Shown: one piece after another, positions 39,189 to 50,002 of the stretch
How the letters are laid out: every line of letters starts with the position of its first letter
How positions within the stretch are numbered: position 1 is the first letter of the stretch
NCBI GenBank assembly: GCA_916700875.1
Contig: CAKAKS010000062.1
Coordinates: forward strand, 15,851,460-15,915,459
Direction: 5' to 3'
DNA length: 64,000 nucleotides
Origin: Sebastes aleutianus
Taxonomy: Eukaryota > Chordata > Actinopteri > Perciformes > Sebastidae
Position numbers and translations under genes: made by a program
Notes under the pieces: generated by a model
Database searches by the model: none
Seen by the model: the letters and a program-made list of their open reading frames with translations, nothing else
Told to the model about the DNA's origin: nothing

Positions 39189-40206
39189 AAAGGTACTGTG
39201 TGTAGCATCTATTGGTGTGGTTGCAGATTGCAACCAACTGAATACCCCTCCGCTCACTCCTCCCTTTCTAAGACTGCGGTAACGTGAGCCACTAAGTGCA
39301 AAACTGTGGTAACACAGTTCACCTCACTCAGTGGCCATCCTTACCATAATAACACTACTTTAGGTTCAACACATTCTCACTCTCAACTCGTCAAATACCG
39401 CCGCTTTGTCAGTGCCCCTCGGCATCGGAAACTGAAGCACAGGGTACCCCTCTTGCATCACTTTTGGACGGACCAGGGACGGCGTGTCAATATACAGTTG
39501 TTACGCACATAGTGTCCTTTCAAAATAAACTTCCGTTTTCACAGGAAGTTAGGTTTAGGCAACAAAACTACTTAGTTAGGGTTAGGAAACGGTCGTGGTT
39601 GACATTAACTTCACTGACTAACGACTCACATGACTCACAGGATTGATGATACCAACGAGTCACATGAATAACGACTGACTTAACAAAATAAGTCAACGTT
39701 AGTTTAGTTTCACACGGGACACGAACAGCGATCTCCTGGTTGAACGTCTTGTGTTTGTTTTAATACCGTCGCTGCGTGCCTTTGTGCGTCAGTTTCTGAT
39801 GCTGAGGGGCGCTGCCAAATCGGTGGTATTTGACGATTTAGGAGTTAGAGCGGAAGCAACGGAAGTCAAACGGCGGCTGGCGGTACAACGGTTTTGCACT
39901 CTGTGGCTCACGTTTCCGCAGTCTCACAAGTGTGTCAGGGAACTACGGTGGCCTTAACAATGTAAAAATGTGAAAAGCTCTCTCTGTAGCCAGAGTTTGG
40001 TTTGTCTGTTTTGGGCTACTGTAGAAACATGGTGAACTCCATGAGGAGGCCCCGATCCCTATGTAGATATGAAGGACTCATTCTAAGCTAACAAAAACAC
40101 AACAATTCTTATTTTCAGGTGATTATACATAAATGAAAACATAGTTATCAACATTATATTCCATTTCTGCTAATAGAGCCCCCGAAACGTTACACACTGG
40201 ACCTTT
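39189..40206 (+). mobile_element. common teleost repeat D with inverted ends, split by element C3
   Basis: The left end (AAAGGTACTGTGTGTA) and the right end read inward (AAAGGTCCAGTGTGTAA) form an inverted repeat. Blocks such as GGTTGCAGATTGCAACCAAC and CAACGGTTTTGCACTCTGTG match a high-copy fish repeat known to me. It abuts repeat A copy 2 directly and is interrupted at about 39368-39840 by a second element. Non-coding. Confidence 0.7.
39368..39840 (-). mobile_element. element C3 with about 60-base inverted repeats
   Basis: The left arm (from ACTCGTCAAATACCGCCGC at 39385 through CATCGGAAACTGAAGCACA) is complementary to the right arm (GTGCGTCAGTTTCTGATGC through GTGGTATTTGACGATT at 39785-39838), giving roughly 60-base TIRs with mismatches. 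The interior carries GTTAGGTTTAGGCAACAAAA and TTTCACACGGGACA, inverted relative to the copy at 11161-11602. It lies inside repeat D. A weak duplication (ACTTTAGG / GATTTAGG) may be its TSD. Confidence 0.7.
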
Positions 40207-41704
40207 AACAGTAGCAATGCTACTTGTTATTACAGGCTCCTCCTTGCTCTGCGTTTAGTCTTGAGCATATTGAATACAGAGACAGGCTGCCCTACGGTTC
40301 ACATCAAAACGCCACTCTCCTCATAATGCGCCGTGCAGTTTGGCCTCCGTGTCTGTTCGGTGGGAAAAAGAGCAGCTGGAAGCTCCGTTATTGAGAACTT
40401 TTTACTTAAAAACAAGTGGTGATTAATTAGGAAAGATGGCTCTCTGCTTCTGCCTCTCTACTTCTGTATCCCTCCTCTTTTTTTTTCTCTCTCCGCCGAG
40501 GGGGCAGATGTTTATAAAGAGTAGATATTGCCGTGCAGCAAAAGCCAAATATACAGCCTCGATCAGAGAGCGGAGCTGTTTCAAAGATGGTTTGATCTTG
40601 TTTAGATTTTGATAAACATGACCAGAATGTGAGCAGTCGTTCAAATTACAGTAGATCCGCGCGTGTGTGTGTGTGCGTGCATGCTGATTATTTTACATGT
40701 AAACATGGGAACCTGCTGTGTATCACTATTACTGCTTGTGTCAACATGTAAACATTGCACAGCATCAATCTTGCACTCGGCACAAGTGGACAGAGCTATT
40801 ACGTTAAAAGCCCATTTGCCCGACATATTCTTACCAAAGATGGCCTCCCGCGGTGGGAGGAGTCTCATCCAGCGAGTATTGATAGGCTCATTGATTGATC
40901 GGCGGTCCCCTGGTGATTTATCGATTCATCTCGGTTCCAAATGAGCTACGAGTGCTTTCCTGCCCAGAGGAAAACAACCACGCTCTCACACAAGCCCTGT
41001 AATGAGAATTCAGACTTATTTCGAGCCGCCGTTGTGTTCCCCCTTCGAATTTGATCTTTTTTTGGGGTGGAGAGATGCGCTATTTGAAAATGAAAATTGT
41101 TGCATGGTTGTTGTGCTGTGAGATTTAGAGAAAGATTCACTCAGGCAAAGCACTTTACCCCATCACTGTACAAAGTCAATCTCCTCCTCCCGAGGTTTTA
41201 AGAAGAGTTTCGGGGCGTCCTTAGGTAGTTAAAAGTGCATCGACTGTGGATGGGCTAGTGGGATGTGTAGATTAATGCAGTGGAAAGCCATCCCTCAAAG
41301 TGCTTAGAATAATTAGAGTCAGGCTTCCAACAGAATGGGCATGTCACTGGAGGAAATTGTATTTTTATTTACTGTGTCGGGTCTCCCTTGGCCTCCCTCT
41401 CGCTCTGTCTCTGCCTCTCTCCATTTGTATGGCGGCGCAGCTCGCTATTCAGCAGCCGGGTGTTTCTCAAAGTGTCTTAAAGGTGCTGTCAGCGCGCCGT
41501 GATGCATCTCCTGGATTTGTATCTCTGCGCGTTTTCACGTGTGGGCGCACACCATTTGTATTCAGGAGCGGATACAAGTTCTGTGTGCATATTCACCTAT
41601 GTATCAGAGCCCCGCAACTATGTATGTAAATCTGCAGCATTAGCATGTGTTTGAACTCTTAAATGTGCATATATGCGAGGGCGTGTGTTTTTCTTTATGG
41701 TGCA
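40207..41704. other. intron sequence, no gene recognised
   Basis: Unique sequence with a short TG run near 40661-40675. No exon or repeat family was identified. Confidence 0.5.
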
Positions 41705-42189
41705 GTGGTGGAAAGTAACAGTGCATTTACACAAGTACTGGGCGTATAGGTGCAATTCTAACTGGTACTATACTTGAGTATTTCCATGTTATGCTACTTT
41801 ATGCTTCTAATATACTACATTTCAATCTACTTTTACTCCACTACAGTTTGTTTGACAGCTGCGGTTACTGAAATAATTGGGTCAGAAATAATTCACTTAA
41901 TTCATCTTAATTCAAATTTACTCTTTACTACACGCTGTACAGGGGATTCTATGTACAGGAGAAGTATTTTCAACTCTGTTTGTTATTCATTTAGATCTCT
42001 TTTCACTTTGATTCAATGCTGTTGGACTAAAAAAACATCAGGGATGATTATGTTTTTACAGGCAGCGTATAGTGTGCCAGATGTTCTCACTAAATGACCA
42101 TTGATTGTACACTATTTTAACAATACATAGTTGCATTCATTCAAATACAGAATTTGAAGAAAACAGTACAAGATGTTGAACACACTATA

Positions 42190-42551
42190 TGGGGCTGCAT
42201 GATTTTGAAAAGTACCTAATTTTGATTATTTTGACTGATATTGCGATATACTTTTGCAATATTAGAGGGAATGATCATTTTTACATCATTATTCTCATTT
42301 TCATTGAAAAATATATTTTAAATCATCATGGTGTGATTTTTGCGAGGATCTGCAATAAACAAAGACGTTTTCTTAAGTCTGTAGAATATGATGTGTAGGC
42401 TAGGGCATCTCTGCAGCACGAAGATATTTAATTTAAAATCGTATTTTGACACATATTTCACCTTTAATAAATATTTTGCTTGCTTTGATTTGAAAATTGG
42501 AACAGGCTATATTGCAATTTCGATAAACTGTCGATTAATTGTGCAACCTTA
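42190..42551. mobile_element. non-autonomous hAT-like element, exact 8-base TSD
   Basis: This 362-base insert is flanked by ACACTATA at 42182-42189 and 42552-42559. The left end is TGGGGCTGCATGATTTTG; the right end read inward is TAAGGTTGCACAATTAATCG. They are imperfect TIRs. The pattern GGGGCTGCA...TTGCGATATA...GATTAATTGTGCAACC is that of a high-copy fish hAT element. No transposase. Confidence 0.87.
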
Positions 42552-42755
42552 ACACTATACAATAAACAGTCATTTCAGACGCAACCTAAGATATTAGATA
42601 TAAACATAATCATCATCAGCATATAAAATGCGATGCGTTGTTATAGATTTAACCACCCAGTAATGCCTCAGTAATAGAAATTAAATAATAGAAAACTCAA
42701 AGGGACCACTTTTCCTAAAAATAAGTACTTTAAAAGTGTCTAGTAGTATCTAGAT

Positions 42756-43237
42756 CAGTCATTCCCGAAGACTGGGTTGCATTAGATTTTATTATTTTTT
42801 CCGTTGTCAAGTACACCTTTGAGCCACATGAGGGAGCCTGAATGTTCGTATTGTTCTGACAATTGTAGCCTACTTATAACATTCAATCTAATATGAAAGG
42901 CTATTGCACATTCTGTTTGTTTAGCTGATGAGAGGAAACAAAAACGAGAGCCTGTTAATTTTGCCTAAATGGGTTATTTGGTCTCATTTATAAAGTATTT
43001 AACATGTGAACATTTTTTAATAACGTGTAAAAAACAAAGTTGTGATTTATCAAACGTATATTTCTTCGAAATAGCTCCTTTACCTATTCAAGATAGTTTA
43101 AGGTGATGCTGAAATGGCGGTATAAATGGTCAGGAATGTATTGCAATTAATAGATAAGGGCTATTATAAATTGTGTCGTGATGGTTCGTCTTTTTTCAAA
43201 AAGTAGGTCCCCAGAAAAAAAAGTTTGGGAAATACCG
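42756..43237. mobile_element. non-autonomous hAT-like element, exact 8-base TSD
   Basis: This 482-base insert is flanked by ATCTAGAT at 42748-42755 and 43238-43245. The left end is CAGTCATTCCCGAAGACTGG; the right end read inward is CGGTATTTCCCAAACTTT. CAG-type ends followed by TTCCCAAACT-like sequence are typical of one hAT group (CAGTGGTTCTCAAAC type). No transposase ORF. Confidence 0.87.
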
Positions 43238-43265
43238 ATCTAGATGATACTAGTAGGTTTTTTTT

Positions 43266-46200
43266 TTACATTGTTTTATTGCCTCCATAAAGGATCTGAA
43301 TGCTTTTTCCATCACAGTGTGTGTGTGTGTGTGTGGCTGCATGTTGGCGTGCACAACAAAGTGTGAAGGCATTTCCCATCTCAGTGCAGTGGACGCTGGT
43401 GGACAGCGAGGCGGGCCATTGATAAATTGATCACAGTGAAATTGTGGAGTAGTGAGACATGCTCTAAATCCCTCCCCCATCGCTACACATCCCACACTCA
43501 CACACACACACACACACACACACAAGGCTCTGGCATCAATTATTGTGGATTGCGTGGTTGACAGAGTGTAAACCAGGTGCCAGCCCTCAATCCAATTAAA
43601 GAGATTTAATTGGAGAAAATAAATGGAGTGTGTCCACAAAGTGCTGGCCTACCCACATTTTTTTTTTCTTTTACCTTTTTGAAAAGTAAGGTTTTTGTTT
43701 ATGAAAGAACGATTGAATCTAATAAAGCCTCAAGGCTGTTGCTTTGCTCCACAGGTCAGTAATGCAAACAATCCAATTTCTCCCGTCTGAGAGCCGTACT
43801 GGCATGTAGAAATGGGATTATTATCTCAAATGGGCCCAGCAGGTGTTTCCGTGATACAGTGTAATTTTGCGTGGTCCAGACTTAAATTCCCAGAGACGCT
43901 TTAAAAAAAGCAACATCTAACAAATAAGTTGGAAAATGTGCCACTCCGGCCCATTAGCGTTATCGCCGAGCATCAGGCCCTCATAACGGGGCTGTTTCCT
44001 GAACTGACTTCCTGTGCGTCTGCAGTTGTCAGCCATCACAGTTTGAGGAGTTCGTGGGAGCTAAAGAGAGGCGTCTGAAGCGGTCAGGTAGCGCTCACGG
44101 TGGTCCCGACTTTTCCACACCTAGCTCTTTTCTATCCAAATTTGTCCCCGGGGATAAGAGAGTGTGGCTCATCCCCGTCGCCATATCCCCCCCTCCTCCA
44201 CTCCTCACAAGGGACAGACATGCATAATTCAGGATTGTTATCCGTCTGCTGCTAACCTCCTTCTTCCCCATACACACACACACATGCACACAGATCTGCA
44301 ATGAAACAGTCTGACTGCACATCAATGATTCACCAGACAGCACCCCCTCCCCACCCCACCCCCCAGCCCACCCCCCTCCTCTCCACTCCGTTGAGGGAAT
44401 CATATGGAGCCGACAGGGACTCCACAAGCATGCAACTTCCTATAATTGGAATGAAAAAAAGGGTGAGTGGGGGAAATGCTGTATCAGGGATCTGGCGAGA
44501 GCAGCATAGGTGTTCAAACAGCCATTCAGCAGTGTCAACCAGCAGATGGGCGACTGGGTTGCGTACGTTGGCCCACTCGTTAGCCACCGGGAGAGGAATC
44601 GGGGGAGAGAGGAAGTGAGAGGCGACGCGGCGCCAAGGGTTTTTTAAAGAGGGAGAAACACTTCAGAGTTTGGATTCATCTCTGTGAAGAAGACAGATTT
44701 TTAACTGTCTGAAATGCAGCAGCACCGGGACTGGAGACGGTTGCCTTAAAAAAAAAAAAATCCCTCCCAGCTTCCTGCTGCGAGCATCTCTGTTTCCCCC
44801 AGGTTGCCCCTGCCTCTTTATCCTCTAAGCTCTCACCACACTCACCTTTTTCTTTTCTTAAACATCACAGGAACAAATCAGCAGACAAGCGATTGTACAA
44901 GTTTTCTCAAGCTTTCAAGAATTACCACCATTTCATCATGGATAATCACAGTTAATAACCCTTCTCATTAAGGAGACGAGAATCACGGGTCATTAATATT
45001 GTTAATATCTTCTCCCTCTCCTTCTCTTCTATCTCTCTTATTCACCCTCTCTGCGTGCCGGAGGGAGCGGAAACAAAAGGATGACTGAAAAAGAGCTTAG
45101 CGCGACAGTGATTAACCGATAGGGGTAGATGGACTGTGATGAATCAAAGTTATCTCTCAAATCTTAATAACTGGAATTAGCCCCTGATTAGATGAGCTTT
45201 GGCTACAGCAGGGGGTAGTCGGCATTTTCACTTCAAAGAATCCCACACATGTGAACCTGTTCCTCCTTCCGCAGACAAAAAAAAAAGGCAAATAGGCCAA
45301 TGGAATAAATTACAAAGCGGGTCATAAGAGAGCAGAGAGACTGAAGAAAGGCAGAGATAACACAAACAACAATGTTACACCTGTTCTCCTCCCAGAATCT
45401 GGTCATTGTGGCGCCTCATTCTCCGTTTATCTCCCGTTTTCCCTCTTTCTCCAACACGATCGGGGTCCAGTGGGAGGTGTCAGCGTCTCCGTGACAGGGT
45501 CATAATGAGAGTGGCACTCTCCTTCATTTGCATATGTTTGCCATTGTCACAGCGGTCAAGGAATGTCATGTTGAGATTCCTGCATGCTTAAGTAATGGCA
45601 TTTTGTCCCCACGAGGAACTCTGGCCCCCGTATCATAATCCCAGCATGCAAAAAAAGAAAAAAAAAGACTGAATTAACATGACAATCAGCTGATTCTAAA
45701 ACAAATGTTGCCATTTTTATCCCCCCAGCAGCATTTTTCTAAAGACTCATCTGCAGTCAGGAGAAGCGGTTCGCTGGCATGACGGCGCTGTGGAATTGAT
45801 TTACGGGGTTTATATGACCAGAATGACAGAACAACCCACTGTTCGGTTATCAGTTTTCATTTCATCCAGGTCTTTATCTTAGTGATCAATAGCAATCTCA
45901 AAGAAGTCGTTCAAGTTTGGAGGATTTTTTTTTAATAGAATATATGTCAATATCACTTTGTTCAGATAACTTTAGAAGAACAAAAAACAAGAGAAGAAAA
46001 GTAGATGAAAAAGTTCTTTGGCGGGTTTCTGATGGGGTCAAAGCAGCAACGCGTCTGTTCTCTCGCTAATAAATGAGTCTAAACACCAAACTGGATGCAT
46101 CCCACAAGTTAATCCAAATTTTGACACCCAGTCTGGAGTAATTAGTCCCAGATGTAAATATCTGTTATGCAACAAAAGAGGCAACAGCACTGAAACAGAC

Positions 46201-49200
46201 AATTATCTCCTCTTATGGCGTTGGCAAAATGCTATGAGTCTAACCATGTGTAACTGATGGCTTTTTCACAGGGCCTCTAGGCTTATTTGGATGTGTTGTT
46301 GCTTTATTTATTTATTTATTTATTTATCTATCTGCGTTTTTTTTTTTTACCATGCAGAGCCTGAGCCCCGCAGACGGAGAGCCGTGTGGCTGAGACAGAC
46401 AGGTTCATTACATGTCACCGGAGTTCAAAGTGATCCTCTGTCTACTCTGTTTATTAAGTGGCGCTCCGTGCGTCTCTGAGGTATAGTAACACTCGCAGAC
46501 GGGGCGCTAAGAGCAGTCCCATCTCAGCGCGGGGGGCTCCGCGTTGCAAGGCGCCTCCGCTGCAACGTAATGAAGAAATCAGCAAGGGATTGAGGGAAAA
46601 TGAACTCTCTTTCTAATACCTCCATGCGAGGCCGCGGAGCAAATAAGTGCTCCCAATAACGAGGAAAAATCACGTTAGAGGAGGATGAAACATATGTGAC
46701 ATGTGAAAACGATTAAGCCTCTCGGAAAAGGAGCAGCGGAAACATGCTCAAAATCTAAATTGACTCGGACGCGGGGCGCGAAGACGCCCGAGTGTTTATT
46801 TCTCCGTGAATTGATTTTTTGCCACAAATGAGGTGGAAAAATGGAAAGACGGGAGTTTGTGAAAAGGGAGGAAATGTGAGACAAAACAATAACCCTCTCC
46901 CCAGCCTATTTGAAATCATAAACCTACTGTGGTGGTGTTGAGGAAGACTGGGTTTTTTTTTGTGGAGGTGGGGGTGTGTTGTGAATCTGCATCAAATTGG
47001 GCTGCTTCTCCAACATCTCCCCGCTCTCTCTCCCTCTCTCTCCCGACATGCTGCTGTAATTGGTTGACTGGGGGGAGGGGAATAGCCGCTGCACCAAATA
47101 TGTGCCTCATCATGAGAAACTCAGCTGAAGGTGTTTTGTTTTTGTTGTTGTTGTTTACCTCTTCGGAGTTGCTCTCTTTTTCTGGCTCACCTTGGATTCA
47201 CTGTGTGGCATGTGGTTGTAATTAACACATGCTGCAGCCTCTGGTGAGTGTTAACAGAGAGACTTGGAGTATGATCATGTGGCTCGCCTAATTAAAATGG
47301 ACCTGACTAGACAGCCTTTATTTATGCGCCTTCAAGACAAAATGAATGCCAGTTGCCTGTGGAAATCATCTCAGGCCTGTCTGTGTGCGGGGCACAATTA
47401 ACCGAGCATCAGCAGCAGAGCCGGGGACAACAAGAGGCTTTCATGCAGCTGGCTGAAAACCACTCAGTGTTTCGTTTGTGTTGCATCAACTGATTGCCGT
47501 ACGCCGGCCTCCGCTCAGCTGCAACACCCCTCTCGCTATAAACTCTGCTCGGCTTGTGCTGTGACGGCCCAGTGGGATTTGTCACAAGTTCGCCACCGTC
47601 ACTGTCAGGAGGTCATTAAAACCGAATGAGCATTGTTCTAGAGAGAGGGGGGAACGCTCGTCGCGTGATGCCGCGGATGAGACGGGGAACAATCTCCGTG
47701 CACTGAAAAGCTTAAGATCCACTTAGAAAACGTTATGTCATCTGTAATCTGACAAAGCAAGAAGCTTGTGTACATTTCTCCATGAAGGAATGAGACAGCG
47801 AAAGCCTTATGTTAAGTCAACATTTAACTATTCATGCTGTTTGGATTATGCAAAGACACTGCAGAGCTGTTCATAAATCTGTTTGAATTGCTTAGTGTAT
47901 AGAATCCAGACTATTAGTGTCGTACAGTAGGGACCATGCAAAGCAGGAAGGCCTTCCGCGCTGAAAAATGATCCGAGCTGCGGTGTGACGGAGCTGAAGC
48001 CATAAAGCTGCCCACTCCATCACACCACAGACCGCTGAGATTGATCAGCCCGCTCCCATTTGAGTGATTTCCCTCCGGATTCAATGCAACGCAATTAGTC
48101 GCCTGCTGTATTTTGCGTTTACGTTGCTCTTTGACCCTCCGCCGCACCTATGAGTCAGTGCAGCACTCTGCCGATATGAGTTCCTCCTAACAGCTCCTGT
48201 ATTTGCACAGCCCGTCTCCTCTTGGCCTCTCAACGCCGTCCCTCCCAGCGCTGCTAAAGAGGATCACGGATCGCTGGCGAGCGGCCAAGAAGTACCTGCT
48301 GAGATGGAATATAGCCTTGACCGTGTACACTGGGGCTAGCACCGGTGGAAGTCTCTGTCTCTCTCTCTCTCTCTCAATACTGTACGCTGGGAGTTTCTCT
48401 CTCAGACTGCCAGCCTCAGCAGTGGGCATCGCCACAAGGCCTTTCCTGACCTCTTTGGCTGCTGATGCTGACTGTAAAAACAAAAGAAGTCCAAAAGTGA
48501 TCTCCTTAAGTAAGGGTGTCCAATCCAATTTTACACGAGGAGAGTGCTTAAGATTAGAGATAGTGTTTTTTATTGTGCTCTTCAGTAATAGGAGTAGAAA
48601 GGGTGAAAGGAGAGATGGAGGGAAGGAGGGAAAGAGGAATGGAAAGGATGGCAGATCGATAAAGGCCGCTCTCTCTGGTCGCCTTTATTCTCCGTCGGCA
48701 TGTCCGTGGAGACGAGGTTTAGGCGGCTCATGGCGGCAGGCCATGTAAGGGGGGCATTAAAGCGCCGCAAAGGGACCTGCTCTTTCCCCATAAACGGGCC
48801 TGCAGGTAGAGAAACACTCACCAGGATCCCAATATAAAACTCGTAGCCATAATGAACAGCAATCTCTTCTAGTGGAATGAGATGTGCTGTGTACCTGACT
48901 GGTTTGTCATGGAGGGCTTTTCATTAGCCGCCATGGATTATCTTGACGACGGCGAGTCAGCCTTAGCGAAAAGGGCACGTGGTCGCACTGGGACGAGCGC
49001 AACTCCCCCGATTCGCACGTGCCTTTTTTCTTCTCCCAGTTCATATCCAGTCGAATAACTCGTTTGTCACATACATCAGAGGAAGGCGAAGATCACACGA
49101 GAGCCAGCGTTACTTTGTGTTTCACTAATGAGGCCTGTACTCTCCGCCTCCTTGCTTTTGCCTTGCTGCTTTTTGAAACAGCGACGACGTGGTGCTACAA

Positions 49201-49785
49201 CGCTTAATAGTTTTTTTCTTTCTCCGATACTGCGCTCGGGGCTGTTATCCTGTTTGTGTGTCACTTGGCTCAGTCTCAGTCCTTTGCACTTGACACAGAT
49301 ACACTGGCCCGTGTGCCCTGTGAGCGTAACCATTCAGATTCTGACTGACCCGAGCGCCACGAGGGAACACTCGGAGGCAGATGATGATTTAACAAGTTTA
49401 GTAGAACATGTCATGACAAAATGCAGAACTGAGAAAGAAGAAACTGCGTCCAGTTCTGCTAGCGAGGAAAGTAAACTACATCACAGATTTCCCTAAACCA
49501 AGGAGCTGTCAAATAAATCGCTGCAGATCGAGCAAACAAGAGGCTGAAAGCAGGAGCTCTCTTACAACTTGCTCATCAGAAAATAGCAGACGGAAGAAAA
49601 CACCCAACAAAATGTGATTTTCAATTCATGACCAGACAAGAATCCACAGAAAACGAGCTTAAACTGATCAATTGCCGCAGTCCAGGTCTACATTTTCACA
49701 CAGTGAGATTGATTACACGCACACTACGGTCCTGCGTTTTAGTCTAGTCCCGGTTTAATCATATCTGGGATATGATATTAACCAG
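43266..49785. other. intron sequence, no gene recognised
   Basis: Mostly unique sequence. Simple repeats are (TG)n at 43317-43335, (CA)n at 43499-43524, C-rich at 44342-44385, A12 at 44749-44760, (TTTA)n at 46303-46327 and (CT)n at 48357-48375. The stretches at 43720-44040 and 47260-47640 are repeat-free and look like candidate conserved non-coding elements. A 181-codon open frame at 48203-48748 is unlike known proteins and runs through a CT repeat, so I rejected it. Confidence 0.5.
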
Positions 49786-50002
49786 CGTATCCTCATACAC
49801 CGGTTCGTATGACATCTTATGAGAGGTTGTTCCTCATTTGTTCTGGTTTCACACGGGACAGAAACATCCGTCTCCTGGGTGAATGTCCGGTGTTCACAAA
49901 TCATGATTACGTGGATTACATACGAATTGATTTTATGGGATATATACGAATCACCGTGCATTGCTTTTCGTAGGTATATCTACAAACAGTGTATCCGAAC
50001 AG
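49786..50002 (-). mobile_element. repeat family C, copy 2
   Basis: The left end (GTATCCTCATACACCGGTTC) and the right end read inward (GTTCGGATACACTGTTTGTA) are loosely inverted. The interior includes GGTTTCACACGGGACAGAAA and TACGAATTGATTTTATGGGA. These match the opposite strand of the copy at 11161-11602. It is shorter than copy 1 and lacks the CCTAAACCTAAAC middle. Confidence 0.65.

Larger units (their letters stand above)
41705..43265 (+). mobile_element. common fish repeat starting AGTGGTGGAAAGTAAC, split by two hAT inserts
   Basis: The opening block (CAGTGGTGGAAAGTAACAGT, then ACTTGAGTATTTCCATG and TTTTACTCCACTAC) matches a repeat found throughout teleosts. Its tail (AAGTACTTTAAAAGTGTCTAG) resumes near 42724 and 43246. 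Two hAT-like elements with exact TSDs interrupt it at 42190-42551 and 42756-43237. The limits of the host repeat are approximate. Non-coding. Confidence 0.65.

Noticed and set aside
39548..39592. Telomere-like GTTAGGGTTAGG string
   Set aside because: Only two imperfect units, and they belong to the interior module of repeat family C, which recurs elsewhere.
48203..48748. 181-codon + strand open frame
   Set aside because: Runs through a CT microsatellite, has no family resemblance, and other frames nearby are also open.
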